Of a stretch of DNA of 64,000 bases, positions 21,895 to 35,906 are shown piece by piece (position 1 is the first letter of the stretch; each line of letters opens with the position of its first letter). The position numbers and the translations under genes were made by a program. The stretch comes from Gymnopilus junonius (Eukaryota > Basidiomycota > Agaricomycetes > Agaricales > Galerinaceae), in NCBI GenBank assembly GCA_015501075.1, contig JADNYJ010000005.1, positions 310,001 to 374,000 of the forward strand, written 5' to 3'. The notes under the pieces were generated by a model. That model did no database searches. It saw only the letters and a list, made by a program, of their open reading frames with translations, and was not told the DNA's origin.

Positions 21895-24773
21895 ATGAAT
21901 CTCCTCCGCGCCTTCCTGGCCTCCCTTTTCCTCCTCGTCGCTGCCGGTCCCGCCAGACGGTCCTACGACACCCACAACTACTATGTCTTGCACCATAGTC
22001 CAGCTGCTTCAGGCGCATCTCTCCCCCAAGTCATCCAAGCTTTCAATGTTGAACTCGTCGAGCAGGCCGGCGAGCTTCAGGACTATTGGTTAGTGAGGCA
22101 GTTGAAGCCTCAAGATCATCTTTCTGTCAGGGACTCTTCAGACCCAGTCCTTTCTCTATTTAATGCATTGAAAGCCCAAGCTTTCTCATCCCTCGACGCA
22201 CGCTCCCAAGAAACCGACCTGGCTCGCCGCGTGGTATCTTCTGTGGATTATCTTTCTCTCCAGATTCTTCGTCGCCGGGTCAAACGTGCTCCTCCTCCGA
22301 TTTCTCCTCCCCCCGTTACTTCTTCCAGGAATGTAGCGGCTCGCTTTGGCATCCAGGATCCAATGTTTCCGCAGCAATGGCATCTGGTTAACGACGAGTT
22401 TCCACAGTATATGATGAACGTAACTGGTGTATGGGAAATGGGATTCAAAGGAAAAGGCGTTATATCGTCCTTGGTTGACGACGGCTTGGATTATGAGAGC
22501 GAGGATCTGTCGGATAATTTCGTACGCCCTTTCTGATAACGTGCATTTTCTGAGATCACCAACTCTATCTCTATCTATCCCACAGGACGAGGATGACTCC
22601 TACGATTTTAATGATCATGAAGACCTTCCCACTCCTAAGAACTTTGATGATCATCATGGCACGCGTTGTGCTGGCCAAATTGCTGCTCAGAAAAACAACG
22701 TGTGTGGTATCGGAATTGCACACGAGTCCAAGGTTGCCGGCGTCCGCATTCTGTCAGGCCCTATAACAGACGCCGACGAAGCTGCTGCACTCAATTATGG
22801 CTTCCAAAATGTCTCAATCTACAGCTGTAGCTGGGGTCCACCTGACAATGGTATGTCGATGGAGGGCCCTAATCACTTGATTCAAAAGGCCGTTGTCAAT
22901 GGAATCAACAACGGACGCGGCGGAAAAGGCTCAATATTTGTCTTTGCCAGTGGTAATGGTGCTGCTCATGGTGACCAATGCAATTTCGATGGATACACCA
23001 ACAGCATCTACTCGGTGACTGTATCTGCTGTTGATTACAAGGGTCTGCATCCTTACTATTCAGAACCCTGTGCCGCCAACATGATTGTTGCTTACAGTTC
23101 GGGCAGCGGACGTCACATAGTGAGTCTTCCTTCTGCGTTCTTTCGTATTTTTAGCCAAGGTAATAATATTGCCCAGGTGACAACAGATAAAGGTAAAAAC
23201 AAATGTGCCACGACTCATGGAGGAACATCTGCCGCGGCACCTAATGCTGTCGGAGTTTTCGCTTTAGCTTTACAAGCTAGGTATGTCTCCACATATCTGT
23301 TTTCTGTAAGCTTTCGTGTCCTAAACAATTTCGACTTAGGCCTGATTTGACGTGGCGAGATATCCAATACCTATGCGTTGAGACTGCGGGCATGATCAAT
23401 GCGGACGATCCAGATTGGGAACCCATAGCGAACGGTCGGAAATACAGTTATAAATACGGCTTCGGTGTCTTGGATGGATACACCTATGTCAAAGCTGCAC
23501 AATCTTGGAAACTCGTCAAACCTCAGGCGTGGTTCAAAACAAAAACTATCAGGCTAGGCGATGGTACCTTTTCCAATAAGATATACAGCGGCGGCACGTT
23601 CATCCCTTCTGGCGGTCTTGAGAGTAAAATGACCATCACGCAAGACATGCTCACGCAAAACAATGTCGAAGCCCTCGAACACATCAATGTAAAAGTCTGG
23701 ATTGATCACGCCATACGCGGCCAAGTCGAGGTCGAGATCGTCAGTCCAAATGGTATCAAGAGTGTTCTTGCTGGCCCACGGCAAGCAGACAAGGATACCT
23801 CTGGCTACCCAGGATGGGCTTTTATGTCTGTCAAACACTGGTAAGTATTTATTTCTTTGAAAGCTTATGAGTCCCAATCTCATACATGTATTTTAGGGGT
23901 GAAAGTCCAGTTGGCGACTGGGTCCTTAGAGTAAAGGACCAAAACACCCCGGAAAAAAACGGCACTTTGCTCGGATGGAACATGATCCTTTGGGGTTCCT
24001 CAATCGACCCTATGAAGGCTACAAAGTATGAAGTTCCTCTGGTTGACGATGTCCTGCCACCTCCAGAAGAAACTTCACCCGTTTTACTTCTGACATCCAC
24101 AGTATCTGCCACTGCAACTCGACAGCACCCTAAGCCCACTGAACACCTACCCCCTGACCATGGAGATGCCACTGGAGAGAAGACGAAGCCTGCATTTATT
24201 GCGTCAACCACCTTTGCAGATACCCAAGCCTCACCAACGAGTGGCTCTCCATTATCTAACGCACCAGATCTTGGTTGGTTCTCAGACATGTCATCTCTCG
24301 TTACTGGCCAAAAGTGGTTCTTCGTCGCTCTAGGCGCGGTGTCAATATTTGGTATTGCTGTTGGCGCCTTCTTCTGGAGGCGCAGGGTCTCAATGAGATC
24401 GGGAAATTATACCTCATTAAATAACGAAAACGATGTGAGTATGACTGCCCTTGGCACATCAATTTCTGGAGGCCCGCGTACTACTAGAGAGCTGTACGAC
24501 GCCTTCGGAGAAGTGTCAGATGAAGACGACGATGAGACTACGGCTTTGCAACCCCAGCAGGCTCGGTCAACGGGTGGACTTGGCTTCCACTCAGGATTTT
24601 TGGATGATAACGATCCACCAACGGCAGCCGGACCGACGCCCCAATACCACGATGAGCCTGAAAACAACGATGTACACGCTCATTCAAAAAGACAAGAGTC
24701 TACTCCGGAAGAAGGCACTGCAAGCCCCGCAGGTAGTGGGGATGGTAGTTGGGGACACGCTTCCAAGGATTGA
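21895..24773 (+). CDS. KEX2: Kexin-type proprotein convertase (Kex2)
   Basis: Five exons join in frame into a protein of about 870 aa. A signal peptide (LLRAFLASLFLLVAAGPA) is followed by a propeptide ending in RRRVKR before APPP, a typical self-cleavage site. The subtilisin domain has the catalytic triad: Asp near residue 195 (LVDDGLDYE), His in HHGTRCAG, Ser in HGGTSAAAP, with oxyanion Asn in FASGNG. A P-domain follows (VKVWIDHAIRGQVEVEIVSPNG and ESPVGDWVLRVKD). A Ser/Thr/Pro stalk, one membrane helix (KWFFVALGAVSIFGIAVGAFFW) and an acidic cytosolic tail complete it. It cleaves after Lys-Arg in the late Golgi, including pheromone precursors and secreted enzymes. Confidence 0.96.
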
Positions 24774-24986
24774 TATACACTGACTTATATATCTGTATCA
24801 TATATATTTAGAGCATTAATTGTACTGTCAAGGACTCATACATGGAAACATAGACCGATAACAACAACACTAAGTATTTTGGAAAGGAAAATGGAGCAAT
24901 ATAAACTAAAATACAGCGGAAACTAAACCCTCGATCTGTGTTGTTTTACAAAATAAATAGCTGTCGCCAACGAAGACTACTCGATG

Positions 24987-27739
<2,753 letters not shown>

Positions 27740-27918
27740 GTTGGTGTGAAGAAAAGGATGTGTGGTCGGTGTTTGAAATTATGCACGGCATTGGCTCTCA
27801 CAACTGGCTCGCGTCCTTGCTGCGTCCTCTACCCTGACTGATAGGTAAGTTACTTGCACGCTTCAAGCTTCTTATCGGCCAAACTTATGGCGTACATAAC
27901 GTCAGATTCTACGAAGTC
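27740..27918. promoter_or_regulatory. Shared divergent promoter of MCM7 and the DNA methyltransferase
   Basis: These 179 bp separate the two start codons and hold no exon. GCGTCC occurs twice (CTCGCGTCCTTGCTGCGTCC around 27809-27828), and there is no obvious TATA box. CpG density is normal here, unlike in the methyltransferase body. Confidence 0.5.
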
Positions 27919-30900
27919 ATGGGGTCGTCTCGACTCGTCCCATATGTCGACATCGTAATCAATCCTTCCTTGCGAGCAACACTGCGTAGGCGACGATCCT
28001 CGAATCCCTCAATTTCAACCTCTTCAGCGCTTGGTATTCCCAATTTTGAATCACCTCCTCAGAAAAGGAGAAAATTTAACAGAGATTTCGATACTGAGGA
28101 TGAACTTTCAAACGAAGTGCGTTCATAGGCGTCCTCTTGGCTATGACCACTTGTTACAGTTCTTAACCTTTTCATAAAGTTAGGTCAGGTTACTCTTGAA
28201 CAAACATTATCACCAACGGCCTCTGATTATTTGGTCGATGTGTGTCTTGTACTCTGTTTATGCTTGCCCATTATCTGACAGTGCGTAGCCCGATTCTGAA
28301 AGCAAACAGCAGGCTCATGAGAACCCCATACCGGATCAAGATGACGAAGATGAAGATCCGTCTATTGTGCGGGACTCAGACTGTTTTTCTACAGTTCCTT
28401 CAAGGGAAAAGCACTTCAGTGAGCCCCATTATAATCCTCTCTCTTATGTTTTCATTTTGACAATTCCTCAAGGCTTTCGAAGCTTTACACCAGAAGATGA
28501 TGAAATCATGGAGGACGACGAATTGCAAATTCCAGGCGAGACAAGTCCAAATGAGGATGACAAGTCGATACCTATTCGTATTCTCTCCGACTATACGATC
28601 TATGATTTGGACACAAAGCAAATTATCATGGCTGACGAATTGCTGCAACTTGGGTTCTGTCAGGAAAGCTATGCTGCCTCTGGCCTAGTAGGGGCATGGT
28701 TCAATGGCGATGGAAGTGACATCGAACAAGGCAGTGATGTAGACCAATCTGATGATGGACGTACCAGCATCTCTGATGCAGGGACAGACCGAATCACCCT
28801 GTCTAAAATCTTAGAATTTTCAGTCCATGCTTTCTCCAATGATGGAGACATTCTTGACCCGTGAGTCATCTCGTTTAATTTTGCATTGACCGTTTTCTAA
28901 GTGTAACGCAGAAAAATTTATGTTCGGACTAGATTTGCATGGTACATCTTGGGATGTCCCTCCCAATCATACAATATCTATTTCGCCCCCTTCTGGACTC
29001 GTCATCGGCTTCTACACCTCCTAATTACTGCGGCATCTACAAACAAGCATACAGAGTACCATCAATTTATCAAGAATCTGCCAGTCCTTGACAAAGCTGA
29101 AGATTCAGTGGCAACAGCTAAGATGATTCTGGGCCGTAACCTCAATGAAGAGGACGTGAGGTCAGATGACATGGTAAATGTTTATTCAGGAAAGTTTGAA
29201 TTCTGCTAATTGGCAATGCTTAGATGGCTTACATTATATCTACCCTACCTGATATATGTGCTGCAAATGGCATTAGGATCTCATCGGTGCCAGTGATATG
29301 GAAGATAATGGGAGAAAGTCACTACAACTTTGATGTGAAGGCCCCTAAGCCAGCAGCAAGGAAGTCCATTTCATCTGCTGCACAGAAATCTGCGAATCGA
29401 GAAAAGGAGGTCTTGAAGCACCGAAGCAAGACATTCTTAACTGAGGTTGTGAATCGCATTGCAAAAAACCTCTTTGAAGTGTCTTTAGATGTTGCTGAAT
29501 CTCTTGCTGATCAGGATGACGGAACCGAAGGAACATATGTAAAGCTCCCACATTTCAAAGCACATTACTCTGACCCCCAGCATATTGTATGGGGAGAAAG
29601 GTTCACAGAGTCTGCAAGGACTTACTGGAGTGTGCATGTTGATGGTGTACTTTACAAGGTAAGAACTCACACACTTTAATCTCTTTGGAGAGACTTATAA
29701 CATTATTAATATAGGCTGGGGATGTTGTGATGGTTGAACCAGATTCTGAGGACTCTTCCATCCAGGTCTTGAAAGCCTCCCAAACAGTGAATAAATATGG
29801 AAACCAGTGGTGGTAAGCTCTATTTTTTTCATTCATAGAGAAAAGTATAACACACTATCAAGGTTTTGTCAAATCCGGTATTTCTTTGAAAAGCCTTCAA
29901 GACAAGGAAGCATCAAGATGTTTCATGGCCTTTGGTTTACTCATGGCAGCAAGACCCTGCTCCAAGAGACATCTCATTCTAAAGCACTCTATCTTCTGAA
30001 ATGTTGTGATGACAATCCAGTCACATCAATCTTCAGAAAGTGCAACTTTCGGGTTGCACAGCCTTTGGAACAGGAGATTGAGGATGATGGGAGTCATAAT
30101 TCAAATGATTTCTTTTGCAGGTACACATTGGTTTTGAGTCTAAATTTTAGTTTTGCTGATTAGGCTTCCAGTCACTTATATGATGAAGATATTGTTGCCT
30201 TCCTTGACATCCCTCCTAGTGCTTTGGTAGTTGACCAGAGCAAGCCACCAAAGTCTTGTTTTTCCTGTGCCTACAAGGTTGAACAGGATATGGTAGCTGA
30301 GATCATATCTGAACCTGATCAAATCATTGTTCATGGTATCAGCTATCATGTAAATGATTTCATTTTCATTCATCCTGAGCCATCTAGTGCTTCTAAGCTT
30401 TTGGGCATTGGTCAAATCATCAAGCTTGATGAACACAAGGTTCATGTGACCTTACTTGGTCGATATGATGATTATGTTGCTTATCAAAGAGAGCAAAGTT
30501 TTAACAATCAAACCTTGATCTATGATGAGGTATGTACTTGCATACTCCAATTTCTATTTCCGAGACCTACATTTGAATGATTTTTTTGCCAGAGAAGATT
30601 ATATTTCAGGCACAAATCCCTAGTAATTTCTGCTGATAGGATTGATGGTCTTTGCTACGTTTTCTTTTTGACAGATGAAACCAAAATTAAGGCCTGGGTG
30701 AAGCTGGATGACCACTTCTATCTCAATCAAACAGGCAGTAGAAAGCATCTTTATCCTGTGAAAAAGGATGAGTTTGCTTTCTGTGAATCCTGCTATCAGG
30801 CAGATTTGAGGGCAAGGCAGCATGTTGAGAGATTTTTGCAGACCAACAGCAAGCTCATTGGGATGGAATTGTTCAGTGGTGAGTTTTATTTTTTTGATGT

Positions 30901-33094
30901 TGTATGTGTGACAAAGCTAATTGATCTTTAGGTGCTGGTGGCCTAGGGACTGGAATGGACCTCTCAGACTTTGTGGACACAAGATATGCTATTGAGTTCT
31001 CACCATCTGCTGCAAAGACATATAAGTGAGTAATAACAAGGATGCTATCCTAAGAAACACAGTTAACTAGACAATCAATAGGAGAAACCACCCTCATACA
31101 GAGGTTTATTGCCAGGACTCCAGTAATCTCCTGAAATTTACCATCACTGGTAAAAATAGTGATAGTCAGCTGGGTCCCCCTCTATCAAACATTGATGATA
31201 AAAGGTGTCCACCACTGCCCAAGAGGAGTGATAATATTGACTTTATCTTTGGAGGTGTGTGTGAAGAGTTGGGTTAATATAAAATATTGCTCAAAAAATT
31301 TCCAGGTCCACCATGTCAATCTTTTTCTCAAGCTAATCATTCCAAGGTAAGTAACCCTTACAATTCTTCCAGAAATTGAGGATATTCAAACATGATTGAT
31401 CAGAGAAGAGATGATATTCGGTCAGATTATCTTGAACTTTAAAATTTAAGTATTTTGTATCTGATGATGTTTTTAGATCAACCTTAGCCTGCAACATGCT
31501 CAGTTATGTTGAATACTATGAGCCAAAATATTTTCTCCTTGAAAATGTTGCTGGATTCTTGGACCACAAGTTCTATACTGCACGAGAGACAGAGGCAGGA
31601 GAGGTTGAATCAGAGATACGGGCTGGAATGGTGAAATTTGTTATGCGAACACTTATTGCATTGGGGTATAAGTACTGCAACTCAGAATTTACAACTTTTA
31701 CTGACACTAGTCATGCTGAAGATATCAAGTCCATTTCAAGTTGCTGCAGTCAGGGCAGTATGGCATTCCACAAAGCAGAAGACGTGTTATCTTTTGGGCT
31801 GCAAAAAGGGGTATTCCCTTGCCACAATTTCCTGTTCCAGTATATGTCTTTCCTACAACCATCCATCGGATAAAACTTCCAACAGAAAGAGTACTTTATC
31901 CCCTGACCAGATCCAGAATCCCAGATGAAGATCATTACCATCAATTTGCACCACTTAGAGCAAGAACTGTTAATGATGCCATTGGAGATCTGGTATGTTA
32001 TGTTGAACTATTAGAATGGACTTGGCAAGTTTGGTCTTACAATTTGGGTTTATTTGATAGCCACCTTTTGACTGGTAAATGCATTTTCCCTGTTAATTTC
32101 ACTTCCTGACAGCTCTTAAATACAACAGGAAAAACCCTCACAGCATCATTTCAGAAACAAGCAGTAGCCATAAGGAAGCATGGAAACGTGAGCATGAACT
32201 CAACATACCAGTGTTTGAGGCTGTTAAACAAGGACATGATAAATTCTCGAGTTTGCCTGGGTATCCTGATGGTGCATCATACCCTGTTCAACCTCAGAAT
32301 AGCTACCAACAATGGCTGAGGCAGGGTATGAAAAAGGGAGAGTTGGTCACATCACATTACACAACATGGATGGCAAGCAAGGTTGTGGAGGCGTAAGTTT
32401 TCAGCAAGTTGATTGAAGTTGCAAAGGTGTTAGTGCTGAATCCTTTGCTGTGATTAGGACAGTCAATGTTCCACTTAGGCCACTTGCTGATCATCGAGGT
32501 ATGGTTGAGCAAATTTCAGCATGTGCAAAGCTGATTGTTGCTGTTAATAGACTTGCCCTCCAGCTTGCTCCCAAACCATGCAAAGCCTCATGCTAGGAAA
32601 AAAAACCGAAGTGAGTGAAATGCATGTTTCTAAAATGCTGGAAGAGTTATGCATCTGGATACAGCCTTTTATGGAAGAATGGATGGAGATGGCCACTTCA
32701 AGTGTGCAGTGACCACCTTGTCTCCAACATTGAAAAATCAATGGCCAGTTCACCCCTCTGTAAGTCCACTAATTTCACTACTGAAAAAAGAACTAAAGCA
32801 CTGTTTGGAAATAGCAAAAAAGAATTATCAGTGTCAGGGAAGCAGCAAGGTCACAGGGGTTTCCAGACAACTATATCTTTGAGTCATGCAATACCAGTCC
32901 ATCAAAGATAATCCAAGATGTGTGTATTGCTCCTTTCCTAACAAATAGTTGACATGCTGATGTTTCTGCAGCAATTAAGACAAATAGGCAATGCAGCTGC
33001 CATACCATTTGCCCTTGCCCTTGGGAAGGAGCTCGGAAAGGCCATGATTTTGAGCTGGGAGGAGAAGGAACGGGAGGGAAGTGTTCCATTATAA
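27919..33094 (+). CDS. DNMT1-type DNA (cytosine-5) methyltransferase, RFTS + two BAH + catalytic domain
   Basis: I join 23 exons with no frame break into 1,323 aa. A basic, Ser-rich N-terminus precedes an RFTS-like domain (about residues 150-340; AWYILGCPSQSYN). Two BAH-type modules lie around residues 485-610 (VLYKAGDVVMVEP) and 640-760 (SYHVNDFIFIHP). The catalytic domain has motif I MELFSGAGGLGTGMD, motif IV GGPPCQSFS (Cys near 915), motif VI LLENV (near 953), motif VIII GQYGIPQSRRR (near 1011), the target-recognition part YGRMDGDGHFKC, motif IX VREAARSQGFPDNY and motif X RQIGNAAAIPFA. Exons 14 (31404-31420) and 17 (32061-32074) are only 17 and 14 nt. From about 29.04 kb the gene is nearly free of CpG and avoids CGN arginine codons. 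A role in maintenance CpG methylation is inferred from the architecture. Confidence 0.93.
29041..33000. other. CpG-depleted block inside the DNA methyltransferase gene
   Basis: By eye I count about 22 CpG in these 3.96 kb, and only 11 between 29641 and 32100. The adjacent 33241-33480 has about 16 in 240 bp. The block covers exons and introns alike, starts after the RFTS exons and stops near the stop codon. Base composition is only modestly AT-rich, so the loss is specific to CpG; TpG and CpA look abundant. Confidence 0.8.
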
Positions 33095-33231
33095 AAGCCA
33101 ATTTACTTATTTATTGCTTTATCTAATGAATGGGTTGAGCGATAATGTAGTTCTGTACATGTACATACTATCTGCAAGATATGTCAATAATCTGTAGATG
33201 CATTGCAGAGAATGAACAGACCTTGATTGTT

Positions 33232-33855
33232 CTAGGGGCTTGCAGGAAGCTTGTCCTGGCTAAGGATAGCCTCTACGCGCGTTACCTTTCCATCGTTTCC
33301 TTCGCCGAAAGGGATATCGCGGTCAATGCGTGTGCCAATGCGAATGTCGGTAGCGATCCGCTGCGAGCCTTTTGCATGGACTGCTGCATGACAATCGTGA
33401 ATTGCTTGGGATACTTTAGACCAGGGTCCCTCTAAATGCATAGGTCAGGATGAGATACCCCTGAGCGGCAAAAGACTTGCTCAGTGCTCACCTATGTTGG
33501 TACCATAGCCGCTTTGAAGGCAGGCAAAATGATTCAAGTGGTCCAGGACATTTGGAACAAGAAGGGCTTACTGCATCTATTCAGTACGATCAGACGAAAA
33601 GGTAGAAAGTCGTATTCATTAATTAACAACGAACCTTGTATTTTAGTCCGGTCTGTGCGAGGATCCGTTGACATTCTGCAACTTCCTCTGCAACCTGTCA
33701 AACGTTGAGGGCATGAGACAGAAAGTGGCAAGGACGATTTATGTACGGATGTGGAGGCCGTGCCAATTGGGATTAGACAGAAGTCTAGAAGAGATGAGGA
33801 AGAGGACGAAGGGAGAAATGATTTACGTACCTGCAACGGCATATAGTTCGGACAT
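33232..33855 (-). CDS. UPF0045/MTH1187-family protein (Ecm15-like)
   Basis: Six exons from ATG 33855 give a small cytosolic protein of about 115 aa. Family blocks are DFCLIPIGTAS, SVAEEVAECQRILAQTGLKYK, MHGYGTNIEGPW, AIHDCHAAVHAKGSQRIATDIRIGTR and RVEAILS. The family forms tetramers with a ferredoxin-like fold, and bacterial members bind thiamine-like ligands. The yeast member is Ecm15. The conserved MH pair is encoded by a 5-nt exon (33572-33576) between a 58-nt and a 60-nt intron; without it the conserved GYGTN block is out of frame. The start codon is 22 bp from that of the divergent IRS4-like gene. Confidence 0.85.
33572..33576 (-). other. Five-nucleotide microexon
   Basis: The five bases ATGCA lie between CTGAATAG (acceptor) and GTAAGCC (donor). 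Joined to AAG upstream and C-GGC downstream they restore the conserved family motif K-M-H-G-Y-G-T-N. Confidence 0.7.
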
Positions 33856-33877
33856 GGCTAATGACAAGTGATGTCTT

Positions 33878-35623
33878 ATGCCTTCCACCAGCATACAGGC
33901 CAGAATCAACGCCTTCGAGTCTCTGTCCAATAATGCCCACAACAACGGCGACAACAAAACCGACGTCCTTGAGACCGTTCCTATCTTTGCCAGGCCCCCA
34001 CCGTCACCATCCCCTTCGCCCCCTAACCTAGGTCGCAAAACATCCCTGATCGACCTCAAAGACTGGGTCGTCGATGATGGGCCTAGCCTCATCGACTCTA
34101 CCAAGACGCCAACTCAACAGGCTTTCTCGAATGCGAAGATTATGAATGGGAGTGCCAATACTGGACCCTTGATCAATCTGGATTCATCGCCGCCCAAGCC
34201 AAAGCCGAAGCCTAAACCCGCGAATTTGTCTACAGCACTTAACAAGAAACCCCCACCACAACTATCCGCGCGTAGGTCATCTTATACGTCTCTGAAGTCC
34301 CTTCCGTCCTCCTCTTCAACACCTTTTGTCGATTCGCTGACTGTGGAACATGCACATCGATACCCGCCACTCACTGTCGATCTCTCTGCGCGGAGTAACA
34401 CAGCTGCGAACCACGCTCCGTCCTCCTCTATTTCCTCCTTTCATTCTGTGTCATTGTCATCTGACACAGATCCAAGCACTCCAGGTTCTGTTGCGAACTT
34501 CATAGCTACCTTTCCTGTAGACGAGGACCCCCATTTACCTCGACGGGATGCAGATTCAATCAGTCTGACAGAGTCATACGAGGAAGTCTCCACTTCCTCT
34601 CTTGCTAGCCCGGCAACGGAGCGTCTAATAAACCTCGATTGGGAGAGAGCTTCTTCGAATCGAAAGCCAATGCCTCCCAAATTACCACAGCGACCAAGTT
34701 CGACCAAGTCCCCTGTCGTCAAAAGCACACCACCACCTTCCCATCCCGTTTCTCGTACAGCTTCAGCCTCAAGCTCCTCCCCGACGTCCCCTATTATTCG
34801 GCCTTCTTCATCTTCTACTACCCTGTCAAGCGCTTTCCACACGCCGCCTTACACTCCACGCCGTTCCGCGCCCCCACCGCCCTCTTCCAGAGCCTCTGAC
34901 CGTTCCTCTATTCAAAGTACCACCACTATCCACAGTTTTTCATCTAGCTCTAATTCCCATCAATCACGAAATGCGAATCCGTCATTACTTAGCCTTAAAA
35001 TACGTCGCCCTACTCCCGTCCCGCTTGCCGCGCGGAAACGTTATGAGGCGGTCTTTAACGCCAATATTCTTCAACGACGAAGGGTGCAGAAGCTTAAACA
35101 GGAAGAGAAGCCCGCATTATTGAGTCCTGGAGAAGCAAGGGGTCGACGAGCGGTGGGATGGAGGGGTTTGTCGGTAGATTTGGTCACATGCGATGACATG
35201 ACATTGGCTGAACAACAGAGTCGGGAAGACAAGGACAGTAACATGGAAGAAGCAATTGGCAGCAATGACAAGCTTGAAGGTGCTATCATTAAGCTAATAT
35301 GGAAGCGGTCTGGTTTGGAGAATGCCCAACTTGCAGAAATATGGTACGACGCTTTTTCGTATATTTTCTACACCTTAAAATGACATTCTCTGGCTAGGAA
35401 CGAGTGTGATCTGACAGGCCAGGGTGCTCTCAGTATGGAAGGCTTCGTCAAAGGCATGTGGCGCATAGACGAAGAGCTTCGACGCGCGCAATCACAGGCG
35501 CTCAAATCTGCCAAAAGCCTTGGCAACTTGTCAGACATCTATCGTTCAAATAGCACCCTGGGTCACACCCCGTCTGTACCTAAGATTCCCCCCAAACCCA
35601 AATCACGAGATATTCTACGTTGA
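33878..35623 (+). CDS. EH-domain protein of the IRS4/TAX4 type
   Basis: Two exons (33878-35343, 35398-35623) give 563 aa. The first 400 residues are low-complexity and rich in Ser, Pro and Thr, with polyproline runs (PPPSPSPSPP, KPKPKPKP). The C-terminus is one EH domain: LEGAIIKLIWKRSGLENAQLAEIW, NECDLTGQGALSMEGFVKGMWRIDEELRRA. This layout matches Irs4/Tax4, which regulate phosphatidylinositol 4,5-bisphosphate levels and, in yeast, autophagy and rDNA silencing. Only one EH domain is present, as expected. The neighbouring gene across the 3' side is ATG9. Confidence 0.8.
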
Positions 35624-35906
35624 CCGTACACCTCTCATACATTTCCTTCTTTGCTCGCATTGCTTGTACTACTGCTCTTTACATCTACATTCTCATATTT
35701 CCTGTCGAATTCACTTCTTTCTACGCAATCTTACAATATACTGGCAATTATCAATGCATTACATCCTGAGTGGTAATAAGGAAGGTCTTCCCCATTTAAT
35801 GTGAACACACGCCCGGCATATGTCCAGAGTGCGTCCAGGCGTCGTCTACGTATACAAGAAGTGACGGAGGCATAATAGTTCCAAGCACAGTTAAAATAAT
35901 GTTCTA

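Noticed and set aside
31741..31928. Alternative frames through the motif VIII exon
   Set aside because: Only the frame entered at the CTGAAG acceptor gives GYQVHFKLLQSGQYG and continues to the conserved end.
29041..33000. RIP (repeat-induced point mutation) as cause of the CpG loss
   Set aside because: Classic RIP favours CpA-to-TpA and leaves stops; here the frame is intact, only CpG is missing and CpA looks plentiful.
34441..34842. 133-codon minus-strand open frame
   Set aside because: Antisense to the low-complexity part of the IRS4-like gene, where Ser/Pro codons keep the reverse frame open.
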